NCBI GenBank assembly: GCA_934717555.1
Contig: CAKUYY010000002.1
Coordinates: 62,001-126,000 of the forward strand
Direction of reading: 5' to 3'
Source: an uncultured Clostridium sp.
Lineage (GTDB): Bacteria > Bacillota > Clostridia > Oscillospirales > Acutalibacteraceae
Length of the DNA: 64,000 nucleotides
The translations under genes were made by a program, and so were the position numbers. The notes under the pieces are model-generated. The model made no database searches, was not told where the DNA came from, and saw only the letters and a list, made by a program, of their open reading frames with translations. Below, piece after piece: positions 18,859 through 28,448 of the stretch (position 1 is the first letter of the stretch; every line of letters starts with the position of its first letter).

Positions 18859-20082
18859 CTATCCAATCAAGGAAAGAATTTCCTCATAGATATTTTTCCC
18901 TGAATTCGATTTATCAAAAGTTTCACAAGACTGTTTCATTTGCGCGAGCCTATCCCGGTTCCTTAAAAGATCTTGAATAGTCTGAGCGCAAGTAGAACTT
19001 TTTTCAATACGGACCGCCATATTATTATCAATCAAGAAATCCGCATTTTCTTCTTCCTGCCCTGGGATGGCATTGAAAATAGCCATAGGAAGATTACAGG
19101 CAAGGGCCTCAGAGACTGTCAACCCTCCTGGTTTGGTAATAATCAGATCAGAGACCTGCATATACTTGTCCACTTCACTGGTAAAGAAAAGAAGTTTGGT
19201 TGGCTTTTGGACAGGCTTTTTTACTTTGGCCCGCCGTCTGGAATCAGAAAGGGAATGATGCATCAAAAACTTTTTACTTTTCGTACTTAAATGCAGATTA
19301 ACTTTTCTTTTGGGCTGGAGATTTTTATATAAAATACGGTTAAAAGCTTCATACAACCGCTGATTGCGACCGGTAATCACAATAATCTGAAAATCCTCGT
19401 CGATGGTTATAATCTTATTGTAAATTTTCAGGATATTGGTGACCCCGAAACTGCCAGCCATAATCAAAATGGTGGGGATATCCGGGTTGAGTTTCATTTC
19501 CCTGAGGATTGCAACACGGTCCTTTTGTGTAAAGAAAGCATGGTCAATGGGAATTCCAAAGGGATGGATCAATTCCCTGGGGGCGCCCATATCTACCATG
19601 ACATCAATCATAGCGTCATTTGCCACGATATAACTGTCCACCCGCTTATTGATCCAAGTCTGATGAGGGGCATAGTCGGTCATGATACACATCAATGGGA
19701 CAGTGACCAATCCCATTTCCTTCAGATTGGAAACCATCTCAGTGGGAAATGCGTGCGTACAGACAATAATATCGGGATGATATTTTTCCAGTAAAGGAAG
19801 CAGCATTTTACTAAACAAATGATTAAATCCCACCAATAAAGATCCAAGCCCCGTGTCCTTGTTGGTGGATTTATAAAGGCTCCCATACATTTTGGGAGTT
19901 TTGGTAGCCAAATATTGATAACCATCGGATACTGTTTTATTCAGCAGTGGACTGATAGCGGCAAACGTATCTACAATTTCTACAATAGAATCCGGAGACC
20001 GCTCCAAAATATAAGATTTCAACGCAGAGGAAGCACGCATATGCCCTCCGCCGGTAGATGCTGATAAGATGAGAACATTCAT
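18859..20082 (-). CDS. MGDG-synthase/UgtP-like diacylglycerol glycosyltransferase
   Basis: A GT28/GT-B glycosyltransferase that begins LILSASTGGGHMRASSAL, the hallmark of MGDG synthase and UgtP-type enzymes that add sugars to diacylglycerol at the membrane. The C-terminal donor site is visible as KPGGLTVSEALACNLP. Family length is about 380; here an extra basic stretch near residue 255 (SDSRRRAKVKKPVQKP) may be a membrane-binding insert. The ATG at 20082 matches the family start; an in-frame ATG at 20097 is the alternative. It probably makes glycolipids or lipoteichoic acid anchors. Confidence 0.88.
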   Translation of the reverse strand: MNVLILSASTGGGHMRASSALKSYILERSPDSIVEIVDTFAAISPLLNKTVSDGYQYLATKTPKMYGSLYKSTNKDTGLGSLLVGFNHLFSKMLLPLLEKYHPDIIVCTHAFPTEMVSNLKEMGLVTVPLMCIMTDYAPHQTWINKRVDSYIVANDAMIDVMVDMGAPRELIHPFGIPIDHAFFTQKDRVAILREMKLNPDIPTILIMAGSFGVTNILKIYNKIITIDEDFQIIVITGRNQRLYEAFNRILYKNLQPKRKVNLHLSTKSKKFLMHHSLSDSRRRAKVKKPVQKPTKLLFFTSEVDKYMQVSDLIITKPGGLTVSEALACNLPMAIFNAIPGQEEENADFLIDNNMAVRIEKSSTCAQTIQDLLRNRDRLAQMKQSCETFDKSNSGKNIYEEILSLIG

Positions 20083-20112
20083 AATGTAAACCCCCATAAC
20101 GGAAAAGATTTG

Positions 20113-20940
20113 TTATCCAATCTGAAAATCCTTTTTTTGATAGAGAATGCCGCATCCAGCCACGCAGACTATAGAAAATAACAGACAAATTAAGAGATAA
20201 GGCAACCCCATGAAATTGCCGGAAAGCAAGGGATAAACTTGAAAATATAAATAAGGGCAAAAATATTGCAAAAAGCCGAGTCCAGAAAACATGTTGCTCA
20301 TCATACCGAATAGCAATGTGGCAATCATGAGCATGAGGGCGGTGGAAAGGCTTTGTGAAGAATGGCTTAAGCATCCGGACAGGAAAAAACCAATACACAA
20401 ATAGAAAAGCTCCACCAGAAAAGAAGCCAAAAATACCCGTAATATACCAAGAAGAAACAATCCTGCTTGTGCAACAAAGGCGGCGCTTACGAGATAGACT
20501 ATGAGAAAAATCCCAATATTATACAGTGCGAGCAATGTTAACTGGCAGATTAATTTTGTACCCACGATGGAAAGACGGCTGATAGCCTGGGCGTAAAGAA
20601 ATACAATACTGTTCTCACTCTCATATCGGATAAGGGCGGTAGTACCCAGGAAAGAAGAAAATACACATCCGATCAGGAGCTGCACTTGAAGGGCGCCGGA
20701 AAGATAATGGTCGTATACAGTAAAGTCGGGAAGGTGATCCAGGCCGAACCACCGGAGCATTTCCGAAGGAAATACCCGGGTGATTTCCTCTATACTCTCC
20801 CTCAGCCCACTAGAAGCAACTTTTGGATAAAAGAAAAGGGTCAGCAAAAGCAGTGCCCCGGAAAAGATGAAACACAGCATCATACTGGACAAGCCGCGCT
20901 TTAAGCTTTTCTGATAAAAGGCCGCTTCCCAAATTTTCAT
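20113..20940 (-). CDS. ABC-2 type transporter permease
   Basis: This 275-residue protein has about six hydrophobic segments and no enzymatic motif, and it starts with a cytoplasmic KIWEAAFYQKSLKRG tail. Its four-base ATGA overlap with the ATPase gene upstream makes it the membrane half of that exporter. Similar two-gene exporters serve for antibiotics, lipids or peptides. The substrate is unknown. Another gene follows on the same strand 30 bases later, the glycolipid glycosyltransferase, so the three could be co-transcribed. Confidence 0.82.
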   Translation of the reverse strand: MKIWEAAFYQKSLKRGLSSMMLCFIFSGALLLLTLFFYPKVASSGLRESIEEITRVFPSEMLRWFGLDHLPDFTVYDHYLSGALQVQLLIGCVFSSFLGTTALIRYESENSIVFLYAQAISRLSIVGTKLICQLTLLALYNIGIFLIVYLVSAAFVAQAGLFLLGILRVFLASFLVELFYLCIGFFLSGCLSHSSQSLSTALMLMIATLLFGMMSNMFSGLGFLQYFCPYLYFQVYPLLSGNFMGLPYLLICLLFSIVCVAGCGILYQKKDFQIG

Positions 20941-21842
20941 GAACGTGCCCCCCCTTCATTTTCCATCTTTTTTTCATAAAAACGTATGATACTATCTTCT
21001 AAGGAAGGTAGCCCGATTTGAATATCTTCTACATGGAAGCAGGCTAAGGCCTTAATGAGGTCGTCCATAGAACCGTGATAGGCAAAACAGACATAATCCC
21101 CCAGCGTAATGGTCTGCTGGATATGCAGTAAAGCGAATACAGCGGAAAGATCGTCTTTGGTTTTTACGCTTACCCGGCGGGAATCTGAAGAAGAAAGGGC
21201 ACTGACCTCAGATACCTCTAAGATAGATCCGCCGCGGATAATGGCGGTACGTTCACATAGCTCCTGAATTTCCGTCATATCATGACTGCAATAAAAAATA
21301 GTAGTTCCGTTCTGATTGCAGTCCAACAGATAGTCTTTAAAACGCTTTTTAATCAGGGAATCCAATCCTGTACTGGCTTCATCCAGAAGCAGAAGACGGG
21401 GAGAATGGAAAAGCGCGCATACAAGGGCAATTTTTTTTCGGTTGCCCAAAGACATCTTAGCAATCGTACGGCTGGTATCCAGCTCAAAAAGCTCACACAG
21501 TTCCCCGATGGTATCCTGGTCTTTCCAATGGCGGAGTTGGGCGGCATACTGGATCAAGGAACCGGCTGTCATATCCTCAAAAAAATCCAAGTCGCTAGGG
21601 ACATAGCCCACATGTTGCCGGATCTTGGCGCTGTCACGGACCACATCCATTCCAAAAATTTTGGCACTCCCGCTGGTAGGGCGGATATAATTCATCAAAA
21701 TACGGATTGTAGTAGATTTTCCAGAACCGTTAGGACCTACAAATCCGAAAAATTCGCCTTCCTCTACCTTAAGATTGGCCTCCATCAAAGCGGGACGCTT
21801 ACCAAAAAATTTGGAAAGATTGCAAATCTCAATCACAGGCAC
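20937..21842 (-). CDS. ABC transporter ATP-binding protein
   Basis: The nucleotide-binding subunit has Walker A GPNGSGKS, Walker B LLLLDEAS followed by the D-loop TGLDS, a signature read as SLGNRKK (a degenerate LSGGQ) and the switch histidine in YCSHDMTEI. A C-terminal regulatory tail of about 80 residues is typical of CcmA/DRA-type exporters. GTG at 21842 follows AAGGAGGG, better than the ATG at 21917, and gives about 301 residues. It pairs with the permease next to it. Confidence 0.88.
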   Translation of the reverse strand: MPVIEICNLSKFFGKRPALMEANLKVEEGEFFGFVGPNGSGKSTTIRILMNYIRPTSGSAKIFGMDVVRDSAKIRQHVGYVPSDLDFFEDMTAGSLIQYAAQLRHWKDQDTIGELCELFELDTSRTIAKMSLGNRKKIALVCALFHSPRLLLLDEASTGLDSLIKKRFKDYLLDCNQNGTTIFYCSHDMTEIQELCERTAIIRGGSILEVSEVSALSSSDSRRVSVKTKDDLSAVFALLHIQQTITLGDYVCFAYHGSMDDLIKALACFHVEDIQIGLPSLEDSIIRFYEKKMENEGGARS

Positions 21843-22075
21843 CGCACGCCCTCCTTTATGTTTATTAAAACGAAAAATTTGCTGATTTATTATAGAATTA
21901 TACCATTCCTTGGACATGGGTTCAATATCTTCTCGACAAAATTGGAGAAACTACTGTCGAATATTGTTTTGAGATCTTTCACATATTTTGAGAAAAGGAA
22001 AAAATTCTTTTGAAATCTTTTTGAAATCTTACAGAAATGTTTTTCTTTTGCTGTATTTCGTAAACAACCTGTAAC

Positions 22076-22104
22076 TTTACAGGACTATTTACGTAGAGTA
22101 CAAT
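22076..22104 (+). promoter_or_regulatory. sigma-A-like promoter of the VanW gene
   Basis: TTTACA, exactly 17 bases, then TACAAT. It is the best promoter match in the 390-base divergent region between the ABC ATPase and VanW genes. Confidence 0.6.
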
Positions 22105-22231
22105 GATAATATCTCTTATTGTGTAAAAAATTAGACATATTGAGAAAAGCCCAGAGGGATTCTCAAATGCCTTCTAATTTTAGGTGGCTTATTTTGTCTA
22201 TCAATTTGTTTTTTAGGAAGGGGTTTTATAT

Positions 22232-23710
22232 ATGAGTACATATGGTTCCCATTATAATCCGGAAGATGTTTCCCTAAAGACCACACCAAAACGGAGAAGA
22301 AAGTGGATACTGATCCTTTGTATTTCTCTCGCCATATTGGTGATTGGGGCGGGGTGTGTTACAGGGGTACTGGTTTATCAGGCCAAGGAGCGAGAGAAAG
22401 CTTATAATCAAGCGGTAGACGAGGCGCTGGCTGATCCGACTTTTTACCAGGGAATTGTGGTGGAAGGAATTGACCTGGGAGGAAAGACTAAGGAAGAGGC
22501 AAAGGTGCTGTTGGAGGAAAAGGAGCTGGCGTTGCGTCCCAATGTAGATATTAAGGCGACCTATCAGGATCAGGTTTTTGCCCTGGGACAGGATGATTTT
22601 ACCTACACTTATAATACTGAGGAAATTCTCGATCAGGCGTATCAGGTAGGCCGTACGGGGGAAAGGGAAGAGCGCTATCAAAAAATTCAGGATCTGAAGG
22701 AAAATCCAGAGAATTTCTCTTTAGGGGCCCAACTTGTTGTCAATGAGGAAACGGTCAATACGTTTGCGCAGGAAATCAACAGTGCCGTTTCGGTACAGGG
22801 GGAAGATGCCCAGGTGGTGAAATTTGAACCGCTGGCCTCTCAAAAATTTACTTATACAGAGGGAAAAGAAGGGCTTTCCGTGGATACGGAGGCCATTGTA
22901 TCGAAAGTCAAAGAAATTCTAAACCAGGAAGAGAAAATAGGAAGTTTTGAAGTGTCGGTGAATAAGGTATCCCCGCAGACCACCGTGGAGGATCTAAAGA
23001 AAAGGACAGTAAAAATCTCTTCCTATACCACTACATCTACGAATACAGCCAATGGCAACAGCAATATGAAACTGGCGCTGGCGGCGGTAAATGGAAAGGT
23101 CTTGCAGTCGGACGAAGTTTTTTCCTTTAATAAAACCACGGGGGATACCACTAAACCGGAACGCGGATATAAACTGGCGGGCGCATTGGTAAACGGGGCC
23201 ACTGAGCAGCAGTATGGCGGGGGAATCTGCCAGGTTTCCACAACTGTATACGGGGCGGCATTAAGGGCAGATATGGATATCACTGAACGTTATAATCATG
23301 CCAGCCCCTCCACTTATGTGCCTATTGGACAGGACGCCACTGTGGACTATCCGGGACTGGATTTTAAATTCCGTAACAGTTCCTCTTATCCGATTTATAT
23401 TTCCGCGTGGATGGACGGCGTGGTACTGCATGTGGAATTTTATGGCTACCAGCCGGAAGAGTGGGATACCATTGAGGTGACCAGCTGGAAAACAGATACC
23501 ATTCCTCAACCCGAAGACGTTTACACGCTGGATCCCTCTCTTGCTCCGGGGGAAAAGGAACTGAAAAGAACAGGCCGTTCCGGCGTCAAAGCGGAGGGGC
23601 AGAGGATCTATTATAAAAATGGGGTTCAGGTAAAAGTTGATCCCATTCACCGTTCCTCTTACCGGGCGATTGCCACAGAATATCTGGTAGGGGAATTGCC
23701 GGCCGATTAA
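22232..23710 (+). CDS. VanW family protein with PG-binding-like domain
   Basis: This 492-residue membrane-anchored protein has a basic start (KRRRK), one transmembrane helix near residue 30, then a PG_binding_4-like region (EGIDLGGKTKEEAKVLL). A VanW domain follows with NKTTGDTTKPERGYK and GGGICQVSTTVYGAAL, and the C-terminal tail is G5-like. It sits outside the membrane and probably contacts peptidoglycan. The VanW role in the vancomycin gene cluster is itself undefined. It is a monocistronic gene with a good RBS, AGGAAGGGG. Confidence 0.88.
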   Translation: MSTYGSHYNPEDVSLKTTPKRRRKWILILCISLAILVIGAGCVTGVLVYQAKEREKAYNQAVDEALADPTFYQGIVVEGIDLGGKTKEEAKVLLEEKELALRPNVDIKATYQDQVFALGQDDFTYTYNTEEILDQAYQVGRTGEREERYQKIQDLKENPENFSLGAQLVVNEETVNTFAQEINSAVSVQGEDAQVVKFEPLASQKFTYTEGKEGLSVDTEAIVSKVKEILNQEEKIGSFEVSVNKVSPQTTVEDLKKRTVKISSYTTTSTNTANGNSNMKLALAAVNGKVLQSDEVFSFNKTTGDTTKPERGYKLAGALVNGATEQQYGGGICQVSTTVYGAALRADMDITERYNHASPSTYVPIGQDATVDYPGLDFKFRNSSSYPIYISAWMDGVVLHVEFYGYQPEEWDTIEVTSWKTDTIPQPEDVYTLDPSLAPGEKELKRTGRSGVKAEGQRIYYKNGVQVKVDPIHRSSYRAIATEYLVGELPAD

Positions 23711-23763
23711 AAGGAAACATGTTATTTACAGCGGGATTTCATAGAAGTTTTTTATAATTAGGG

Positions 23764-23815
23764 AAAAGGCCGTTCCATGTATCGTAAAATCGGTATGGGA
23801 TGGCCTTTTCTTTTT
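23764..23815 (+). terminator. terminator of the VanW gene
   Basis: AAAAGGCC and GGCCTTTT arms with an inner CCAT/ATGG pair, followed by CTTTTT. Confidence 0.75.
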
Positions 23816-23960
23816 GTAAAAGATTGTTTTTTCCTTGACAATCTTGTAATTCCTTGTAATAATAATGCGGGTTTCTTTTTATTCCACCAGGGGAATAGAA
23901 GGGTAGATTTCGGACATTGCGCATCTGCGCACAATGTTACATTGAATGAGGAGAATGTTC

Positions 23961-25400
23961 ATGGAAATCATTTCGCAGATCGTTGGGTACATCAATAGTT
24001 TCCTATGGGACTATGCCTTGTTATTTCTTCTTTGCGGCACAGGCATTTATTTTACCATCCGTTTAAAGTTTATCCAGGTACGCAAATTTAAAGAAGGGTT
24101 TAAACGCACATTTGGGGGCATTCGCCTCAAAGGGGAAAAAGCGGACGGTTCAGGGATGAGTTCCTTCCAATCCCTGGCTACTGCAGTAGCCGCCCAAGTG
24201 GGAACTGGAAACTTGGCGGGAGCGGCCACGGCACTAATCGCCGGAGGCCCAGGTGCTATTTTCTGGATGTGGGTATCTGCCTTTTTTGGGATGGCCACTA
24301 TTTTTGGAGAAGCCACTTTAGCACAGAAATTCCGCGTACAAAAGCATGGAGAGACCTTGGGCGGGCCTTCTTTTTATATCAAACAGGCGTTTAAAGGGAA
24401 ATTTGGGAAGGTATTGGCCGCACTTTTTTCCGTTTTTACTGTCTTGGCGCTGGGGTTTATTGGAAATATGGTGCAGTCCAATTCCATTGGAGACGCATTC
24501 CATACAGCTTTTGGGATAGATCCATTGATTGTGGGGATTATAGTAGCGATAGCAGCAGGAATTATTTTCCTGGGAGGGGTAAAACGGATTGCATCGGTAA
24601 CAGAAAAAATTGTGCCGATCATGGCGCTTATCTATATTGTAGGTTCTTTGGTGATCATTATCGCCAATTACCGTAATATTCCAGAAGCCTTCCGTCAAAT
24701 TTTTGTAGGTGCGTTTGCTCCTCAGGCGGTAGTAGGCGGGGCAGCTGGTATTGGTGTCCAGAAAGCTATGCGCTTTGGTGTAGCCAGAGGGCTATTTTCC
24801 AATGAAGCTGGTATGGGTTCCACTCCGCATGCCCACGCATTGGCCAAAGTCAAACACCCTTGCGACCAGGGCATTGTGGCGATGATGGGCGTATTTATTG
24901 ATACTTTCATCATTTTAACCTTAACTGCACTGGTGATTTTAACCAGTGGTGTGCTGTCTTATGGGGGAGAAAACCAGTTGGACGGTGTGGCATTGCCCCA
25001 GGCGGGATTTGAAAGCCTGTTTGGCCGTTTTGGTACCATCTTTATTGCCATTTGTATGTTCTTTTTCGCTTTTTCCACCATTATAGGATGGTACTTCTTT
25101 GGGGAAACCAATATTAAGTACCTGTTTGGGAAAAAAGCGGTAAAGATTTACGCCTTGTTGGTAGTAGGGTTTATTGTACTGGGTTCTACCCTAAAAGTAG
25201 ATTTGGTTTGGTCTATGGCGGATATGTTTAACGGGCTGATGGTATTGCCTAATTTGCTGGGATTACTGGCGTTAAGCGGCGTAATTGCCCGGGCACTCAA
25301 AGACTATGAAACTAGCCAGAAGAACGTAAAAGGATTATCCGGGATTGCGGCTAGGGAATGTGCCAAACAGCCGTCTGCATCCAATGAAATAGATGAATAA
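23961..25400 (+). CDS. sodium:alanine (AGCS) symporter, second copy
   Basis: About 479 residues, with the AGCS motifs SLATAVAAQVGTGNLAGAAT, GPGAIFWMW, GGPSFYIKQ and FSNEAGMGS. The neighbouring copy at 12095 shares all blocks but differs in many loops, so this is an older paralogue pair with possibly different specificity (alanine versus glycine). An ATG at 23946 is in frame, but GAGGAGAATGTTC precedes the ATG at 23961. It is monocistronic, ending in a bidirectional terminator. Confidence 0.92.
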   Translation: MEIISQIVGYINSFLWDYALLFLLCGTGIYFTIRLKFIQVRKFKEGFKRTFGGIRLKGEKADGSGMSSFQSLATAVAAQVGTGNLAGAATALIAGGPGAIFWMWVSAFFGMATIFGEATLAQKFRVQKHGETLGGPSFYIKQAFKGKFGKVLAALFSVFTVLALGFIGNMVQSNSIGDAFHTAFGIDPLIVGIIVAIAAGIIFLGGVKRIASVTEKIVPIMALIYIVGSLVIIIANYRNIPEAFRQIFVGAFAPQAVVGGAAGIGVQKAMRFGVARGLFSNEAGMGSTPHAHALAKVKHPCDQGIVAMMGVFIDTFIILTLTALVILTSGVLSYGGENQLDGVALPQAGFESLFGRFGTIFIAICMFFFAFSTIIGWYFFGETNIKYLFGKKAVKIYALLVVGFIVLGSTLKVDLVWSMADMFNGLMVLPNLLGLLALSGVIARALKDYETSQKNVKGLSGIAARECAKQPSASNEIDE

Positions 25401-25410
25401 TATATTATGA

Positions 25411-25457
25411 AAATAAGAAAGCCAGACTCCTTTTCAAAAAGGAGTCTGGCTTTCTTA
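25411..25457. terminator. bidirectional terminator
   Basis: The long perfect stem AATAAGAAAGCCAGACTCC and complement lies between the convergent symporter and CAT-like genes. Confidence 0.9.
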
Positions 25458-25485
25458 TCATAAAATTCAAGGGAAAATTTTCCAA

Positions 25486-26136
25486 TCAGAGGGGATATTC
25501 TTCGATAAACGCAGCGATCAAACGATCCAGGTCCTGATAAAATTGTGATACATGAAATCCATCGGCCGCAGAGTGATGGATCTGAAAGGAAAGGGGCAGC
25601 TGGATTTCTCCTTCTTTTTCCAAGTATTTTCCCCAGGTGATGATAGGGGCCAGATAAGTCCCGGGATTTACATTGATATGGAAGGAATCGTAAGAGAGCC
25701 AGGGAAGGCAGGAAATGTCAAAGTGGTTAGGGGGAATATCGGGCATGGAAAAGTGAAAAAAATTTTGATGGCTTTCCATATCAGAACAGATTTGTGGATA
25801 GAAAGAATGAAAATCAAGATTCCAGGAACTCCACAAACAGGAGAAGGTCTCTGTTTCTTTGTGAAATATGGTATAGGAAGGGTCAATACTGTCCCAATAG
25901 CCCACATTTCCTTCCTGATCCATCCCTAGACGAAATAAGGTTTGGAGGTGCAGTGCCTTTGTAACCAGGTAAATCATGACAGGATAAAAACGCAATTTTT
26001 TTTGCTTTAAAAAGGGGACAAGGCGGGTAATGGAAATCCGATGTGTAATGCAGATAGCGCATTGCACCTCATTTTTGTAATGCAGAAAATGTTCCGCACG
26101 ATTCCACGTGGACAGATCGATGGTGTGAAAAGCCAT
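25486..26136 (-). CDS. chloramphenicol acetyltransferase-like protein (CatA type)
   Basis: The 216-residue length matches type A CATs (about 213-219). The active-site motif HHSAADG has the catalytic histidine. Other blocks typical of the trimeric enzyme are present: WNRAEHFLHY near the start, FRLGMDQEGNVGYWDSIDPSYTIFH, and ISCLPWLSYDSF. It would transfer acetyl from acetyl-CoA to chloramphenicol or a related hydroxyl acceptor. Base use is like the neighbours and no mobile element is adjacent, so it is probably a resident chromosomal homologue. Real resistance cannot be concluded. Confidence 0.85.
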   Translation of the reverse strand: MAFHTIDLSTWNRAEHFLHYKNEVQCAICITHRISITRLVPFLKQKKLRFYPVMIYLVTKALHLQTLFRLGMDQEGNVGYWDSIDPSYTIFHKETETFSCLWSSWNLDFHSFYPQICSDMESHQNFFHFSMPDIPPNHFDISCLPWLSYDSFHINVNPGTYLAPIITWGKYLEKEGEIQLPLSFQIHHSAADGFHVSQFYQDLDRLIAAFIEEYPL

Positions 26137-26254
26137 AAAAGATCTCCTTTCTTAACAACAGAACAAGCAACAATTTTTGGGTATTAGTACTACGAGAATC
26201 TCACGCGGTCTCTTGTCCCGATATTTTAAGCGGTTGTCCAATGTTGCAAAAACA

Positions 26255-26299
26255 AAAAGTGGGACAAACCCTTGATACTACTAGGTTTGTCCCACTTTT
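26255..26299 (-). terminator. terminator of tRNA-Ser
   Basis: AAAAGTGGGACAAACC and its perfect complement with a T-rich end lie a few bases after the tRNA on the minus strand. Confidence 0.88.
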
Positions 26300-26305
26300 C
26301 CATTC

Positions 26306-26397
26306 TGGCGGAGAGAAAGGGATTCGAACCCTTGATGGGGTTTAAGCCCATACACGATTTCCAGTCGTGCGCCTTAGACCAGCTCAGCCATCTCTCC
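26306..26397 (-). tRNA. tRNA-Ser (anticodon GGA)
   Basis: The acceptor stem GGAGAGA pairs with TCTCTCC, with discriminator G and encoded CCA. The anticodon arm is CACGA-CTGGAAA-TCGTG, giving anticodon GGA. The long variable arm ATGGG...CCCAT is typical of serine tRNA, and the T arm contains GGTTCGAATCC. It is a single gene with its own terminator. Confidence 0.97.
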
Positions 26398-26541
26398 AAA
26401 TATTATGAAACTTTTTGTCAGCATTTCCCTGACGCTCGTTTATTATATCTAATCTCTGAGAGAAAATCAAGAGCAAAATGAAAAAAAGTAAAAATATTTG
26501 AAAAAATAATTGATTTCGGGAAAGATTTCATATAGTAGGGC

Positions 26542-26570
26542 TTGCGTGAACTATCGTATTGTTATAGAAT
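26542..26570 (+). promoter_or_regulatory. promoter of asnS
   Basis: TTGCGT, 17 bases, TAGAAT, placed 48 bases before the asnS start. No T-box sequence is seen in the short leader. Confidence 0.55.
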
Positions 26571-26618
26571 AAACCAATAAAGACTAAGAAAAGGTACAAC
26601 ACAAGGGAGAGATTAGGA

Positions 26619-28013
26619 ATGAAGAGGACAGAAATCGCTCATCTTTATGAGGACAGTTCTGCCTATAGCGGAAAGACCGTTACTGTATGCGGTTGGGTGA
26701 GGACCATTCGGGACTCCAAAGCGTTGGGATTTATGGAATTGAATGATGGAAGCTATTTTAAAGGCGTCCAGGTTGTTTTTGAAGCGGAAAAGGTGGAAAA
26801 TTTTAAAGAAATAGCCAAGCTGAATGTAGGGTCTGCGGTGACAGTAACCGGTACTCTGTTGGAGACGCCGGAAGCAAAACAGCCATTTGAGATCCACGCG
26901 CAGCAGGTGAGTGTGGATGGTGCATCTTCCCCAGAATACCCTCTTCAGAAAAAACGCCACTCTTTGGAATATTTGCGGACCATTGCGCATCTGCGCCCGC
27001 GTACCAATACCTTTAGCGCTGCGTTCCGTGTGCGCTCTGCGGCGGCTTATGGGATTCATAAATTTTTTCAAGAAAGAGGTTTTGTATACGCCCATACTCC
27101 CATTTTAACAGGGAGCGACTGCGAAGGGGCGGGCGAGATGTTCACTGTGACTTCCCTGGACCTCAACGAGTTGCCCAAGGGCGAGGATGGCAAGGTGGAT
27201 TTCAGCCAGGACTTCTTTGAGAAGCACACTTCCCTGACGGTATCCGGCCAGCTGGAAGCGGAATGTATGGCGATGGCTTTTGGAAAGGTATATACCTTTG
27301 GGCCGACTTTCCGCGCGGAAAAGTCCTATACACAGCGCCATGCGGCGGAATTCTGGATGATTGAACCGGAAATCGCCTTTGCGGATTTGCAGGATGACAT
27401 GGAGCTGGCCCGTGACATGATAAAATCTGTTATTCAACATGTGTTGGATACCTGCCCGGCAGATATGCAGTTCTTTAACAATTTCTATGATAAAGGGCTG
27501 ATCCAGCGCCTGCAAGATCTGGTAAACTCGGATTTTGCCCATGTGACCTATACAGAGGCTGTAGATATCCTGAAAAAGAACAACGATCAATTTGAATATA
27601 AAGTGGAATGGGGAACAGACCTTCAAACGGAACATGAGAAATACCTCACAGAACAGGTATTCCACAAACCGGTATTTGTTACCGACTATCCCAAGGAAAT
27701 CAAATCCTTCTATATGCGCTTAAACGACGACGGGAAGACCGTAGCGGCTATGGATATGCTGGTACCGGGAATTGGCGAAATTATCGGAGGCAGCCAGCGT
27801 GAAGAGCGTTTGGATAAGCTGATGGAGAGGATGCAGGAACTGGGCTTAAAGGAAGAGGATTACTGGTGGTATCTCGACCTTCGCCGTTATGGCGGGGCCA
27901 AGCATGCCGGTTTTGGTTTGGGATTTGAGCGTCTGATCATGTATTTGACGGGAATTTCCAACATTCGTGATGTCCTGCCTTTCCCAAGAACCACAGGAAC
28001 AGCGGAATTTTAA
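26619..28013 (+). CDS. asnS: asparaginyl-tRNA synthetase
   Basis: This class II synthetase charges tRNA-Asn with asparagine. The N-terminal OB fold binds the anticodon (TVTVCGWVRTIRDSKALGFMELNDG). The catalytic core shows motif 2 (TFGPTFRAEKS...EFWMIEPEIAF) and motif 3 (GFGLGFERLIMY), with the family feature GGSQREERLDKL. The 464-residue length is as expected. The Asn-specific features (AEKSYTQRHAAEFWMIEPE) distinguish it from AspRS. It is monocistronic with its own promoter and terminator. Confidence 0.96.
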   Translation: MKRTEIAHLYEDSSAYSGKTVTVCGWVRTIRDSKALGFMELNDGSYFKGVQVVFEAEKVENFKEIAKLNVGSAVTVTGTLLETPEAKQPFEIHAQQVSVDGASSPEYPLQKKRHSLEYLRTIAHLRPRTNTFSAAFRVRSAAAYGIHKFFQERGFVYAHTPILTGSDCEGAGEMFTVTSLDLNELPKGEDGKVDFSQDFFEKHTSLTVSGQLEAECMAMAFGKVYTFGPTFRAEKSYTQRHAAEFWMIEPEIAFADLQDDMELARDMIKSVIQHVLDTCPADMQFFNNFYDKGLIQRLQDLVNSDFAHVTYTEAVDILKKNNDQFEYKVEWGTDLQTEHEKYLTEQVFHKPVFVTDYPKEIKSFYMRLNDDGKTVAAMDMLVPGIGEIIGGSQREERLDKLMERMQELGLKEEDYWWYLDLRRYGGAKHAGFGLGFERLIMYLTGISNIRDVLPFPRTTGTAEF

Positions 28014-28060
28014 ACTAATACAAGAAATGTTAGTTATCGGATTCCTTTGACCAAATATCA

Positions 28061-28103
28061 GAAAACGCTTTTCTTATCCGTGCGGATAGGAAAAGCGTTT
28101 TTG
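28061..28103 (+). terminator. terminator of asnS
   Basis: GAAAACGCTTTTCTTATCCG and its near-perfect complement with a two-base loop end in GTTTTTG. Confidence 0.9.
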
Positions 28104-28145
28104 TTATGCGCTATCAAGGGGGGAGAGGGAACGCCCATTGTTTTA

Positions 28146-28195
28146 TTTGCATAATCTAGGAAAAGATCATGCAAACAAAGTACCCCTGAGGGGTA
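28146..28195. repeat. two short inverted repeats upstream of the aminotransferase
   Basis: TTTGCAT (28146-28152) and ATGCAAA (28169-28175) form one dyad. TACCCC-TGA-GGGGTA (28181-28195) forms another. They could be operator sites or hairpins. Apart from these, the asnS terminator and the promoter at 28373, I see nothing in the 28.0-28.4 kb gap. Confidence 0.4.
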
Positions 28196-28372
28196 GGAAA
28201 CAAAAGGAAGCTTTTCCGGAGAGACAAGAATCACAGAAACATTTGGAGAAAAAAAGAGAATAAAAAAAGAAGGAAAACACAGAAAAAGGATACCTATCTC
28301 CCAACAGGTTATACAGAAAAGAAGGAATATTTAGCTTGGAAAATGCGATTTTGCAAGAAATCTAAATATAGC

Positions 28373-28401
28373 TTGCATTTATCTGGTAAATCAATTAGAA
28401 T
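28373..28401 (+). promoter_or_regulatory. promoter of the aminotransferase
   Basis: TTGCAT, 17 bases, TAGAAT, located 48 bases before the start. Confidence 0.5.
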
Positions 28402-28448
28402 ATGGATAGTTTTAAAGAAATTTTGCAATTGTTATGAGGGGGATACTC

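Noticed and set aside
26572..26618. T-box leader before asnS
   Set aside because: The leader is too short and lacks the conserved T-box sequence.
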